Positions 18,804 through 29,215 of a DNA stretch of 64,000 nucleotides are shown here, one piece after another. A program made the translations under genes and the position numbers. The DNA comes from Ochromonas danica. Lineage: Eukaryota > Sar > Chrysophyceae > Chromulinales > Chromulinaceae. A model generated the notes under the pieces. That model was not told the DNA's origin, did not search any database, and saw nothing but the letters and a program-made list of their open reading frames with translations. The DNA lies in NCBI GenBank assembly GCA_015146655.1, contig VKHL01000065.1, forward strand, positions 62,001-126,000, in the 5' to 3' direction. Position 1 is the stretch's first letter; each line of letters starts with the position of its first letter.

Positions 18804-21260
18804 ATGCTCGTCCTCGTCGTCAGTAGTTTTGCTGAGGACAAGCTGGGCAAGCACAGCTACCGCTTCTTCCTCAGAGCATTGAAGCGCTTGATCTCCAGAG
18901 GAGGTGATGCCTTTGACGATTGCCACTACAGAGAACGTCGATTGGATGAGTTGGCGGACTTGGTGGTCAATTGGGAATTCGATCGATTGGATAAGAAAGC
19001 CCAAGAGAACAGCGCGGCCTTTGACAAGATTGACGTCATTGTCGTCTGCGGGGATCTCTCTTGCCTCCCCTGGGAGCCACGTGCTGCCCAAGTGGTCTCC
19101 TTGGTGCACATGGCCAAGACCACGAACAAACCATTCCTGGGCGTTGGCTTTGGTGCCTTAGTTGCTGTCTATTCATTGGCGACCAAAGGTGTGCCTTTCC
19201 ATGTCCTCAACGCCCCCACGGGACAGTCTCTGGAGGAATTGCCAGCCTTCGACACATTCTCTCTTGGCACAGGCGGTTATCCCAGTGGATGGCTGCACAA
19301 AGAGACGGGGGATATCTACACCTACCATCCTCGCACACGAGAATGGAAGCCAACTTGTAATATTGGCTTGCATTTCGCAGCAAAGGAAGGCTTTGATTCC
19401 CAACATATCTCAGCAGAGGGTGGGAGTTATATTAGCGATGGTCAAGGAGGGGATGGTATTCGATTTCTACCAGAAGCTCTTAGCCACTACCTGCTCAAAG
19501 GAGTTCCAACAAAGAGCCACAACTTCTTTATTGACGTCTTTCCTGACTGGCAAATCAACAAGATTGGAGGATTGCCTTCAGATGAGAAGCTTCTATTAAT
19601 TGGAGAAACCAGCAAAGGCCCTGCAATCTTGCTGACAGAAAGAATGCTTTTGATCAGCTCCAAGATATATAAGGAAGATACCATGCGTCCTTTTATTCGT
19701 CTATTGCAGAACTATGTTGGTCGCATCATAGATCTTAACCTCAACAATGAAGGAGACAAGATTGAGCTCTCATTGCATGACTTTCTCTTCGGAAAGTTTG
19801 AGCTAGCAGATGGGAAATTCGACAGCATGAAAGATCGCAAACGAATGTCTCCAGCACTTTCTCAAACTTCCGTGTTGACGACATTGCCTTCAGGCCCAAC
19901 ACGTGTCGATCCACCTCTGCTGGAGCTCTTCTTCCGGCCTGTCACTAGGGAGGCTGTGGACTATTTTGCTCTCACAGCCACTCGGAGGAGCAGTTCTTTG
20001 GGTCGAAGGCCTAAAATGGCAGCGCAAAATCCTTTAGCAGTTGCAGCACGCAAGAAAAGACTGGAGACTATCTTATCTCAGATAGGTCTTTCCAGCAAGA
20101 CAGAGGCTGTCGAACAAGGCCTGCGAGCCAGTCAAGCTGCAGATCCTGACGCATTGATAATAAATATGCCCGAGGCATTCAAAGAACTTCTCACTGGGAA
20201 GGCAATGAAAGAGCACAGTCTTACGACCCGACGCCATCACAATGATCCTCGCTCCAAACTCTTGTCCTTCCAAGAGATCAGCAAGCTAGACTATGCGTCC
20301 ATTTTCCCTCCTACCCCGAAGAAGGAGGATGAAGTCAACTCCCCTGGTACTCCTCGAACACCGCGTACACCACGTACGCCACGCACACCGCGAGTCTTTT
20401 ATAGCCGAGAAGGAGGAGGGGGGTCTTCCGCGCACAGTCCTCTGTCCACGTCAAGAGCACCTTCACGGGATGTTAATGATGAGAAGAGAGGAGACAATAG
20501 CACCAAGAAGCAGGTGCCTTCGCTGGCAGCAGATTGGGAGAAGGTCTTCCTCCTGCCTGACACCACTTCTCTCCTTTCTGCAGACATTCAATTACTCGCT
20601 ACACAACGATCTCCGTGTGATCCTAAACCTCTTTCTTCGACGCAAGGACCTATGCCACTTCCCTACCAACCCGTTGCTAACCGTCGTTCTATGACGGCGA
20701 AATCTCCTCGTACAGCCAGAGCAATTCTGCAAGAAGCAGCCACGAGCCACTATCTACCTCTGCGGCATCCATTTTCCAAGAAGCCTAACAGCCAGCATCC
20801 CGAAAACAACGACCGCAACGACTCATCCGATGAATTCTACTCTTCAGAGGAAGACAGCCGAGCCCCAAATGAGCCTGAGAGTGTGGTTGTGTTATCCACT
20901 CCTCGGAGCCAACCTGTCAGTAACTATCGCAAACTACAACAAACCTTTTCAGAGAACGAGGCGCAAGAATCGTATCAAAGCTACTATATCAATGGCCATC
21001 TGACGAGTGAGGAGGCAAATACTCGCGCGATGAGAGAAGCTAAGGAGCGATGTCTGGCAGGGGATTTCAAACTCCACTTCAATGAGAAGTCTTCAGCTAT
21101 GGAACCCTTACCACAAGGTTGTATTCGCTCGGAAGGACCTTATCCAGACCCTCCCGATTTCGGTTATCCTCCACAAATGAAAGCCATCGAGTGGCCATTC
21201 ATGCGCCGCACTTCTCGTAGAGAGAGATTAGAATTCTTGGCGGGACCATGGAAGCGCTAG
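18804..21260 (+). CDS. Degenerate class I glutamine-amidotransferase-like domain protein with long disordered region
   Basis: The product has 818 residues and no intron is seen. Residues 1-270 have a flavodoxin-like class I GATase fold pattern: strand MLVLVVSSF, KIDVIVVCGDLSCLPWEPRA, then KPFLGVGFGALVAVYSLATK. The last matches the nucleophile elbow G-x-C-x-G, but the cysteine position is G115, so ordinary amidase or peptidase chemistry is not expected. About 380-660 are disordered and phospho-site-rich, with a tandem T-P-R repeat at 20360-20400. The last 120 residues are conserved-looking (ANTRAMREAKERCLAGDFKL, then EGPYPDPPDFGYPPQ). That architecture recalls conserved flagellar/axonemal proteins of protists, but no named family is recognised. 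A structural or scaffold role is inferred. Confidence 0.6.
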   Translation: MLVLVVSSFAEDKLGKHSYRFFLRALKRLISRGGDAFDDCHYRERRLDELADLVVNWEFDRLDKKAQENSAAFDKIDVIVVCGDLSCLPWEPRAAQVVSLVHMAKTTNKPFLGVGFGALVAVYSLATKGVPFHVLNAPTGQSLEELPAFDTFSLGTGGYPSGWLHKETGDIYTYHPRTREWKPTCNIGLHFAAKEGFDSQHISAEGGSYISDGQGGDGIRFLPEALSHYLLKGVPTKSHNFFIDVFPDWQINKIGGLPSDEKLLLIGETSKGPAILLTERMLLISSKIYKEDTMRPFIRLLQNYVGRIIDLNLNNEGDKIELSLHDFLFGKFELADGKFDSMKDRKRMSPALSQTSVLTTLPSGPTRVDPPLLELFFRPVTREAVDYFALTATRRSSSLGRRPKMAAQNPLAVAARKKRLETILSQIGLSSKTEAVEQGLRASQAADPDALIINMPEAFKELLTGKAMKEHSLTTRRHHNDPRSKLLSFQEISKLDYASIFPPTPKKEDEVNSPGTPRTPRTPRTPRTPRVFYSREGGGGSSAHSPLSTSRAPSRDVNDEKRGDNSTKKQVPSLAADWEKVFLLPDTTSLLSADIQLLATQRSPCDPKPLSSTQGPMPLPYQPVANRRSMTAKSPRTARAILQEAATSHYLPLRHPFSKKPNSQHPENNDRNDSSDEFYSSEEDSRAPNEPESVVVLSTPRSQPVSNYRKLQQTFSENEAQESYQSYYINGHLTSEEANTRAMREAKERCLAGDFKLHFNEKSSAMEPLPQGCIRSEGPYPDPPDFGYPPQMKAIEWPFMRRTSRRERLEFLAGPWKR

Positions 21261-21516
21261 TTGTGAATTGATGAAGGGCGAATTACCACACTATGAGAAT
21301 AAGAATAGAAACGAAGCATGAACGAACGAGCAATCTCTGTAACTCTTTGTATTTATATATGTACATTGATTCTCGTGGTTGTTTAAAGAGAGTAAACAGT
21401 AAAGTTATTAAATGTTGTAATAGTTATGTCCATGTGCAGAGTCGTGTGCATGAATTCTGTCCACAGAAGAGAGTTAATGTTTATCATTATTATAAGTAGA
21501 CAACAAGGAAACATTG

Positions 21517-24500
21517 TTACCTGTGGAAGCAAGTGCGACATATCTTCTTGTTGCCGCAAGTCTGGCATAGAAAGGCTGCATTGAGTCTGCTCTGCTTGCA
21601 AACATCACAACGATATGGTTCTGTATGAATCCATTCATGTTTAAAGTTCTGGTATTTCGCAATGAAGTCTAAACATTCAATCCAAGCATTGCACATGATG
21701 AATCACTCGTAGGTGACACTATAGGTAAGTAGACTAGACTATAGACTACCTGGATGAGAGTATTGTTGTTTGGTCGCCTTCGTACGCTGGCAGAAGTTCA
21801 TCGGATGACTGTGTGTTGCTCGATGACAAGCAAAGCAAAAATGGCCTCCAGACATTCGCCCATCCCCTAAGTCTACTGTATTACATTGGATACAAGTATG
21901 TACAGCAAGTAAATAGTTGCATTGATTGCAAAGAATGAATCCATCGGGTTTGAAAGGAAGAGCTCGTCGTGCTTTGATATGCCAGTACCCTGTCTTACTA
22001 CCGCCTTCTCCAATAGCTGTAGTAATAGTAGTAGATGTGGTAGTTGTGGTGATGATGGCGGTTGGAACGAGTGCGTGCTCGTCGAAAACATTGCCATCAC
22101 TCTCATTGCTAGGCGACGGACCAACTCCCTCCCTTCTTCCCTCTTCCTGTTGGTCAACAACATCGCTTGTTGTAGAATCTAATGGAACCCACACAGACGG
22201 TGCTGTCACTTCTCCATATCGACGAAGAAGTAAAGGAGGTTCCCATGTAGACACACCTAACTGATGATTATAATAGAAGACAAACCCACTAGATGCATCA
22301 TACACTCGTTCAATGGTGAGATGCAATTGCTTCTTAAACACTGCTCTTGCTTTCCGACCAATAAATGCTTTCAATACAAACCGTGCACAAAACTTTTGAT
22401 ATCGACTAATCCCTTTCTGAATCCTCTTAGCAATCTTCCATGCTTTCTTCTTACGATATTGTCTACCTTTCCAATAACGATACAAGAATTGTAAACGTTT
22501 TGCCATATAGTTTTTGAGAATCATCTCCCAAGCTTCTTCCTTTTGCTTCTCTAAATCATTATTCGCCTGGTATTCAGCATTACCATACATATCATCTTTA
22601 ACAATTCGACGTAGAATATCATCTGTCATTTGATATTCTAACACTTTCTCATTGGTTCCAAAGTGATGATAGCAAATGACATCTTCTGTTGGGTCAATAT
22701 AGATCTTCCAAGGAGACCCTAACACTCCCATACGACCTTGGATATGATCTAGACCATGTTGAATCTCTTCAGAAGAGACTGCCTTGTCCTTTGATCGATC
22801 TGTTGAACGAATAGCACTTGTGATTTGTGCTTCATTCAGACAGGTATTAATAGAACGAATAAACTTTGTAAACTCTGCAAAGGAGAGATAACCTTTCTTT
22901 AGATGATCATAGTCTTCAATGATCTTATCTACAGTCAGACCATCATATTTAATACGAGCTTCAATATAAAGGAAGAGGATATTACGATAGGATGCTAACG
23001 TTCGTTCTCTTTCTTTTGTCTCAGGTGTAGGATAAGCAAAGAAGTCTCTCTTAACAGATTGAAATTTCATCTCAAAAGCTGGTAGATTCTCTTTATTTTC
23101 AAGATAGACGGTAACACGTTCTTTTGCTTTCAATAACAAATCCTTTTCATTATGTTCCCATTGCTTTTTAAACCTCTTCTTCATACTTTTCATTTCCTTT
23201 TCAATTCGTTTACTTCGTGCTTCTCGTTGAATACTTTCAATCAAACACTTCTCTGTGTACTTCTCCATCTTCACTCTAGCACGGTATTCTTCTAGTTTAC
23301 GTTGTCGTTCTTCTTCTTCTAAAGCTAATCGTTCCTTGGCTAATCGCTCATCACGTTGTGCTTCTAGTTGGAGTAGTTCAGCAAAGGCTTTCTCTGTCTC
23401 TTCCATGCGACGATCAAATGCGATCTTGTTAGCTCGAGCGAGCATCTCTTGTCTCTCTAGTAGAACTGCTTCATGTGCTACTCGAGCCCATGGCAACAAA
23501 ACCATTTTAAACAGACGAACACGACAATGATAAGCTGCTACTTCTTCGTTATTCTCCTCCACACAGAGATTCCACCACCTAATTTAGATAGACATAACAC
23601 AAAAGGAAAAGGTAATAACAGGATGTGTGCATGTGCATGTATGTATATGTGTGCATGTGTGTGTGTTGTGTGTGCATGTGTATGTATAATATAGTACTGT
23701 AGTATATATATGCATGTGTGTTTGTGCTATGGCAGTGTGTATGTATGTATATATGTGTGTATGCTATGGCAGGATGTGTGTGCATGTATGTGTGTGCATG
23801 TATGTGTGTGTGTGCTATGGCTGTACCTGTGGTAGTAATTCTTGAGAATCTGCAAACGATAGAATTGCCTCAAATGACCGCCAAACAAGTTGAACAGTCT
23901 AGCTTTACGATGAAGACTACCCACCACTTTCTCAATCTTCTTCACATTGGCATTGTGTATTTTGATTCGTTGAAAGCATCGCGCCTTGAGAGAGTACGCG
24001 GCCATGACATCTGCTAACGCCCTCCTCCTCCTGCGGATACCTCCATAACGAGACAATTGCAACCAAAACCTAAATGATCGTCTTTTCTTACGAAAGTTCT
24101 TTCTTAATAAGAAGATCCTCGCTCCTGTAGCTCGAATAGTAGCTGATCGCCATCCTCTCACCACAGCACGAAGGAGATGATTGTGATATAATAGCAATGC
24201 TTGGGATAGCTTGTGCTTGTTAATGATGACCTCTGCCTGGCTCTTATGATACAGCTGACTCTCATCGAGGATGGTCAAGCGCTGGTCCGAGGACAGCCTC
24301 TGCCAGGCGAGGTTGCCCCACTGGCTGAGGAACTGCGCGCATTGTGCGCCACCTTTTGCCAGCCAACGCGCCAATTCGCGCCGGCGCATCGCCTTGGCAA
24401 AACCTTCGCGTGCTAGCCTGCCTGACAGCTCCTCGGAGAAGGTCTCCATGCCTAAGAGCTCTCCATCGGACTGACAGACGAGCACAGCTAGACGACGCAG

Positions 24501-25139
24501 AAGGTCGCATGGCTTGGTGATGAGGAAGTCTTCGCGGTGGACTACCCGGCCTACCCCCACCTGCTCCCCCTGTGGTAGACCTTCACTGAAGATGTCAGTG
24601 AGTTGTAAGAAGAGGTCTGCTGTGCGTTCGCGGACCCATCGAAAGAAGGCGAGGACTTGATAGGCGGCCAGTATGTCCCTCCAGTCTACCCGCCCATCCA
24701 CTACCACCTCCTCCTCCTCCTCCTCCTCCTGAAGCTGCTGAGGTTGTCGTCGATCAGCAAAGCTCCAAAAGAGCCACTTGAGGTGTGCTTCCATCTTCAA
24801 GGCCTTATCGAAGTGAAACTCTGCCATGACGGCCTGCACGAAGTGCTCCATCGTCACGCGGTAGCTGGGCAGGCGATGGAGTGCCTGGACGAGGGAGTGC
24901 TTGGAGTACCCCTGCTGGGTAGACACGAGGTGAAGCTGTCGCAGTGCCTTCCAGCGATAGGCTCGCTGTTGCTGTCCATCGACTTCGCAGTCCCGCAGAG
25001 AGAACAGCTGAGAGAAGGACAGAGACTGTGCCAGCTCATCTCTCTGGGAAATGCGATAGGGCATGGATTTGATAAGAGGGAGGTTCGTCTTTAATGGAGA
25101 TCCTTCCCATTTTAAAGGTGAGGATAGAGAGTCAATCAT
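21517..25139 (-). CDS. Large coiled-coil / EF-hand-like / WW-like / zinc-finger protein (three exons)
   Basis: Exons 25139-23827, 23578-21750 and 21668-21517 (phases 2 and 1) give 1,097 residues. The N-terminal third is helical with basic, IQ-like stretches (LLRAVVRGWRSATIRATGAR). Exon 2 opens with WWNLCVEEN and a long charged coiled coil (about 23230-23420). It continues with two degenerate EF-hand loops (22750-22960; GYLSFAEFTKFIRS), a basic IQ-like region (QFLYRYWKGRQYRKKKAWK) and a WW-like segment (SSGFVFYYNHQLGVSTWEPP). The C-terminus has two Cys/His clusters of B-box type (CNQCNYL through CFACHRATHSHP; then CDVCKQSRLNAAFLCQTC in exon 3). The mix suggests a calmodulin-regulated cytoskeletal or flagellar scaffold, which is inference. 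Intron 1 contains an imperfect TG-rich repeat. Exon 3 was found by phase matching. Confidence 0.75.
23622..23820. repeat. Imperfect TG/ATGT-rich repeat in an intron
   Basis: About 200 bp of TGTGTGCATG/TATGTATATG-type repeats fill intron 1 of the preceding large gene. The repeat includes two GTGTGTATG...GCTATGGCAG units (near 23728 and 23757). It has no coding meaning. Confidence 0.85.
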
Positions 25140-25549
25140 TCTCTTTCTTTCTCATCCCTATTTACAATGGAGTAACGCACAGTTTATCTAGAAGTCTAGA
25201 TCTGGATATTTGTCAACCAGTTCGGGCTTAGGCTTGGGCTTAGGCTTGGGCTTGGGTGGTATCTTTGGGCTGTTCCGTTGGGCTGAGCAGGTTGGGTGAT
25301 TCGATGATGTAGTGCAGGCAGAATCTCTCAACCAGCCCACACAGCATCGCTGCCCTCCCTGGCAGAGCCCACAGCGCAGCCCAACAAGCCATCACAATCA
25401 AAACCAAACCTGACGGAACACGGAACAGCTTCTGGAACAGTACCAAGACGAAGACTGCTGCCTTGTCTGAAGACCGTCCATCGCATCCTTTCTCTATCAA
25501 TCGCTTTTGAAAAGTTCCTAGTGTATCTATCAATCTGTCCTTTATAAGA
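25140..25549. other. Divergent promoter region with a 12-bp repeat
   Basis: Between the coiled-coil/zinc-finger gene (-) and the cupin gene (+). At 25225-25257 is a short tandem of GGCTTAGGCTTG-like units, which resembles telomeric sequence only superficially. The rest shows no gene. Confidence 0.45.
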
Positions 25550-26848
25550 ATGGCTACCACTCCACAACAAGCTAAGATTGGTACTGAACCTCGTCGTTCA
25601 GTACTACATGCGCTTTATTTACAAGTCGCCATGCGTGCTTACTATTACCTCTGGAGCTGGCTGGGGTTGAAGCCCTTCATCATGGGCTTGACTGCCTATC
25701 CTTCTCCCTATCGCCCCAAGAACTGCCCCAAGCATGACTGGCTCACCACTGCAGGCTTTTCTTTGGTTTGGTTCGTCACTGGTGTGGCACGTGATAGTCG
25801 CATTGGATACGTCTTGCTCGTCTACACTGGCATCATCCATCTCATCAAGGCCTTCCATAACTGGCTGGTCAATCGCCTCATGGAACAGATGAAGGCTAGC
25901 GGATACACCTCAGCTGATCGTTCCATCCCTATCCCTGAGTACGACTGGAAGAACAACGACCCTGAGACCTTCTACCAGACCTTCGTGGCCCGCCCCCATC
26001 CTGTCATCTTGAGAGACTTCATGAAGGACACCGCCCTCTTGAAGGAGTTGGGCTGGGATACCGTCTTGAAGAAGTACGGCCAAGAGGATGTCTTCCTCAC
26101 CAAGAAAGATCACGATGGTGTGCCTGGCAAACTCAATGAGGTGGACAATCCCAATGTCTACCTCCACAACTCCGAGAAGATCTTCAACAAGTACCCAGAG
26201 GTTCGCCAACTCTTCCAGTATGAGCGGTTAGAGCCTTACCTCCACCAGAAGGCAGGCTACGAGCAGCTCTTCGTAGGCAAGGCCGGCACTGGAACTCCTT
26301 TGCATCACGCTGCTGTCTACAATATGTTCTACATGATCACTGGACGCAAGGAATGGACTTTCGTTGATCCTTATGACACCACTTTTATCTATCCCGTTAG
26401 TATTGCTGGCAGAGCTGCCAACTTCGCCATGGTGCTGTGGCCTGATGAATATAATGAGAAGGAGTTCCCTCTGTTCAAGTACTGCCCAGTCTATCAGGCT
26501 ACGATGAACCCTGGCGATGTGCTCTTCAACCCTCCTTGGTGGTGGCATGCCATTAAGAACATCGACGAGAAGACCGTTGGTGTTGCTTCTCGTTGGCACA
26601 CGGATGGCATCTGCGGTGAGAACTTCGTCTTCACTGACGAGGACTATGACATCTACCGCATGGGCAACCTCTTGTTCTTCTCTGGCTGGGGCTCTGTGCC
26701 ATTCCTCCATTCTATCCTTCAGACCCCTTCTCCTCGCTATGACGAGCATCTCACTCTGAGAGAAGTGAACAACCGCTTCGTGCATCAACAGCGCAAGGCT
26801 GCACAGGATGGAGGCATGAATGTCCTCGGCGTGACCACTCGCTTCTAA
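25550..26848 (+). CDS. Membrane-anchored cupin/JmjC-type oxygenase-fold protein with altered iron site
   Basis: The product has 432 residues in one exon. Residues 30-50 and 66-102 are hydrophobic (LTTAGFSLVWFVTGVA; GYVLLVYTGIIHLIKAF), suggesting membrane anchoring. About 140-345 form a Cupin_8/JmjC-like double-stranded beta-helix: PHPVILRDFMKD (149-160), GTGTPLHHAAVYNMFYMITG (246-265) and GDVLFNPPWWWHAI (322-335). 2-oxoglutarate/Fe(II) hydroxylases of this family use H-x-D...H. Here the second strand reads L-H-H-A-A, so the aspartate/glutamate ligand is missing, although H333 in W-W-W-H is kept. Either an HxA site of halogenase type binds metal with two histidines, or the protein is non-catalytic. 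Codon use is strongly C-ending, suggesting high expression. Confidence 0.78.
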   Translation: MATTPQQAKIGTEPRRSVLHALYLQVAMRAYYYLWSWLGLKPFIMGLTAYPSPYRPKNCPKHDWLTTAGFSLVWFVTGVARDSRIGYVLLVYTGIIHLIKAFHNWLVNRLMEQMKASGYTSADRSIPIPEYDWKNNDPETFYQTFVARPHPVILRDFMKDTALLKELGWDTVLKKYGQEDVFLTKKDHDGVPGKLNEVDNPNVYLHNSEKIFNKYPEVRQLFQYERLEPYLHQKAGYEQLFVGKAGTGTPLHHAAVYNMFYMITGRKEWTFVDPYDTTFIYPVSIAGRAANFAMVLWPDEYNEKEFPLFKYCPVYQATMNPGDVLFNPPWWWHAIKNIDEKTVGVASRWHTDGICGENFVFTDEDYDIYRMGNLLFFSGWGSVPFLHSILQTPSPRYDEHLTLREVNNRFVHQQRKAAQDGGMNVLGVTTRF

Positions 26849-27185
26849 GTCTCCTTCCAGCCTATTCAAGGAAATGGACAGTTTTGTCGCGGGCACTCAG
26901 TGCAGCAGTTGTTTCTACTATCAAAGCAGGTTGTGTTCCCTTTGTGCTATAGATAGCGCGGGGTTCAAGAAAGAAAGAAAAGACTCCAACACCGCATCAT
27001 GTGTGTTTGAGTCAATCTCCGTCTCCTCATCTTTGTATCGTTCATTGAGGATCTATAGATTATTACTACTCATAAAAGTTATTATATATTATAATAAGAA
27101 GAAAGTTAAAGAAAAGTGATAAGGGTTGTCAGTGAGTGTGTTATTTGTTGTTTGTACAATGCTCAGTGTAGGGTAGGGTGTAGGG
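26849..27185. other. Convergent 3' intergenic region
   Basis: About 340 bp between the cupin gene (+) and the dynactin gene (-). AT-rich around 27050-27120, consistent with 3' processing signals on both strands. Nothing else is seen. Confidence 0.5.
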
Positions 27186-27746
27186 CTACGGCCGCAGAGG
27201 CTTGAGTGCCTGGTAGCGCTCGATGGCATCGGTGGCGGCCAGGGAAGTGACGGCCTCGGACTGGAAGGAGAGGATGCGCGCAGGACTGCCACCCACCACA
27301 CTGCAGGCGGGCAGGACCATGTCAGGCGGGACCACTGTGTCGTCCAGCACCTTCACGTAGTCCTTCAGAATACACCGTGCAGAGAGAATACATCGCTGGC
27401 CTATGAAGCACCCACTGCCAATACAAGCTGCCTCCACGATAGTCTCCTGGCCAATATAGCTGTGCATGCCAATGGTCATGGGGATGAAGCGGATAGGCTG
27501 GGAAAGGACATATCCAGGCCTTAGCAGACATCCTCTGTCAAGGTAGGAGTACTTCTGCAGCTGCACTGCCGCGAGGTCAGCGCGGATGTGAACCTCCTGG
27601 GCGATGAAACACTTGCCCCCAGGAATCTCTAGTGATTGAGGCATCGAGATAGTGGCTTGGCGACTGATGATATTACCAGTTGATGTCTGAATATAGTTCT
27701 GAGGGTCATAGTGAACTTCTTCTATCAAGACAGTCGACATCGTCAT
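27186..27746 (-). CDS. DCTN5: Dynactin subunit 5 (p25), left-handed beta-helix
   Basis: This is a 186-residue single-exon protein matching the length of animal p25 (about 182). It is a hexapeptide-repeat left-handed beta-helix protein of the dynactin pointed-end complex, which links dynein to membrane cargo. Diagnostic stretches follow p25 in order: GNIISRQATI (G-N-x-x-S-R-Q), then IRADLAAVQLQKYSYLDRGC, LRPG near the p25 R-P-P-F-K-K-F loop, FIPMTIGMHSYIGQETIVEA, IGSGCFIGQRCILSARCILK and DDTVVPPDMVLP. The N-terminus reads MTMSTVLIEE; either methionine could start. Dynactin p25 implies cytoplasmic dynein transport, which fits a flagellated cell. It is divergent from the unknown gene at 27836. 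Confidence 0.93.
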   Translation of the reverse strand: MTMSTVLIEEVHYDPQNYIQTSTGNIISRQATISMPQSLEIPGGKCFIAQEVHIRADLAAVQLQKYSYLDRGCLLRPGYVLSQPIRFIPMTIGMHSYIGQETIVEAACIGSGCFIGQRCILSARCILKDYVKVLDDTVVPPDMVLPACSVVGGSPARILSFQSEAVTSLAATDAIERYQALKPLRP

Positions 27747-27835
27747 TTGATTTGATTGTTAGACCATGTCATTTTGTTGGGTTTCTTGTTAAGTTAAAAC
27801 GTTTCTCAATAAGTCAGTTTTTCAGGTTGCGCGGG

Positions 27836-28777
27836 ATGGTAACAATAGTCGCTCTCATCACATCCGATTGCTACAGTATTGATAGAATTAAATTAGTCGG
27901 AATAGTTCCAATAGGAATGATAAGGATTGGACTAGGTGCTTGGCGAATCATGCCTAGACCTCTTAAATGCTGGGATAGGCGACTTCTCTCTCAAACCTCT
28001 TCTCACCCAGAGTACCGCGAAGCCTTCGTGCTGGACCCCTCAGTGGATCTCATCGCCTTCCTAACACAGCGACTAGCAGAGGGATCTGAGGCCTATCGTC
28101 AGCTGGTGCACCCGTCCTCTACACACGTTGTCTCTGCCTACTCGCACTACCTCTACACCCACCAGCAATACAACTACAATGACTTGGGAGAGTTCTCCTT
28201 CCACCTCTTCGCCGCGCAGTGCCTTCCTCCTCCTCCTACAGCTACTACTACTGCTCATCTGATCAGTGCTTCTGCTAGTGGTAGTAGTAGTCGGCACAGT
28301 GTGATGCTGTGGCCTGACCAGGTGCTCATCGAGTCCCTCCTCCCTGAAGACGTCCCCGCGGTCGCCAGGTACATAATCCAGAAGACTCCTCACTGCCAGA
28401 GTGCTTTGAATACCTTGCAGAAAGAGATCAATGCAGATAGTACAATCTCCTCCCTGCCAGGCCTCACAGCCATCGCCAAGGTGACGGCGGCTCACTCGGT
28501 GGTGCAGGCCAAGAGATCTCTAGACCTCCTCCGCACTGCCTTCGCACAGCCTCCTTCTTCTGCTACTATTACCACTAGTACTAGTACAAGTGGAGGAGGT
28601 GACAGGGTTGGCCGGTGTGAAGAGGTTCGGTTCGTGCTCGCAGTAGATGCCGGCACTCGCCGACACAGCGCAGCCAATGTCACACTCTTGCCCTGTGGGG
28701 ACAGCTATGAGACCGTTTGGAATGAAAAGCAAGCCATTCGCATCGCAGAGGCGCATTGCGTGGCGGCTATACCCTAA
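27836..28777 (+). CDS. Conserved-looking protein of unknown function
   Basis: The family is not recognised. The frame is open from before 27836. The first methionine beyond the neighbouring p25 start is at 27836 (MVTIVALITSD), giving 313 residues; MPRPLKCWDRR (about 27950) is an alternative. The sequence looks coding from about residue 40: a helical block (VDLIAFLTQRLAEGSEAYRQ), a Tyr/His-rich segment (SAYSHYLYTHQQYNYNDLGE), Ser/Thr/Pro spacers at about 28225-28300 and 28555-28600, and a helical block around LPGLTAIAKVTAAHSVVQAK. The spacer-and-block layout suggests several small domains. No signal peptide or catalytic motif was identified. An intron in the 5' region, with acceptor TTTTTCAG near 27825, is possible. 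Confidence 0.55.
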   Translation: MVTIVALITSDCYSIDRIKLVGIVPIGMIRIGLGAWRIMPRPLKCWDRRLLSQTSSHPEYREAFVLDPSVDLIAFLTQRLAEGSEAYRQLVHPSSTHVVSAYSHYLYTHQQYNYNDLGEFSFHLFAAQCLPPPPTATTTAHLISASASGSSSRHSVMLWPDQVLIESLLPEDVPAVARYIIQKTPHCQSALNTLQKEINADSTISSLPGLTAIAKVTAAHSVVQAKRSLDLLRTAFAQPPSSATITTSTSTSGGGDRVGRCEEVRFVLAVDAGTRRHSAANVTLLPCGDSYETVWNEKQAIRIAEAHCVAAIP

Positions 28778-29215
28778 AGCTGTCTTCATCTTACTCCGTA
28801 GTTTTCTTTCTTTGTAATCGTTATTTAATTGTGTGTGAGAAGTGAGTGTTAAGATCAAGAAGGAGGTGTAAACTGTACCGCTTTGAGATCATTGCTGTGG
28901 TGGTGCACAGCGTGTACTTTCTTTGGGAACAGCTTTTCAAGGATAGCAGCTCGTACTACACCGGATTCAAGCTTTTCTCATTTATCTCCATTCCTCGTAT
29001 TTCAGAGACGAAGTTTTCTTATGCGACTTGTTCAATCTACAAGTGAATCCAGCGGAAGAGCTAGTCTGTACCCGAATTACACTCTATTGTCTCCTAGCCC
29101 ACACATAACAGTAATAAACGCCCATCTCCTCCGAAACAACGCGATCTTTCGGTTTTCCCTCAGCATTCGTCCTCAGTTGACTGGAATCTATACCCACCTG
29201 GCCTGACCGAGCTGA
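28778..29215. other. Intergenic region 5' of the OGT-like gene
   Basis: About 440 bp with no convincing gene. Both strands carry short open frames without coding character. It should contain the terminator of the unknown gene and the promoter of the OGT-like gene. Confidence 0.4.

Noticed and set aside
25225-25257. GGCTTAGGCTTGGG tandem as possible interstitial telomere repeat
   Set aside because: Units are imperfect, 12 bp and few, and do not match TTAGGG/TTTAGGG arrays.
26228-26896. 222-codon frame antisense to the cupin gene
   Set aside because: No domain match, and it lies fully opposite a conserved cupin fold.
28883-29206. 107-codon frame upstream of the OGT-like gene
   Set aside because: Composition is Ser/Leu-rich without domain features, and it ends 10 bp before the OGT-like start; probably promoter or UTR.
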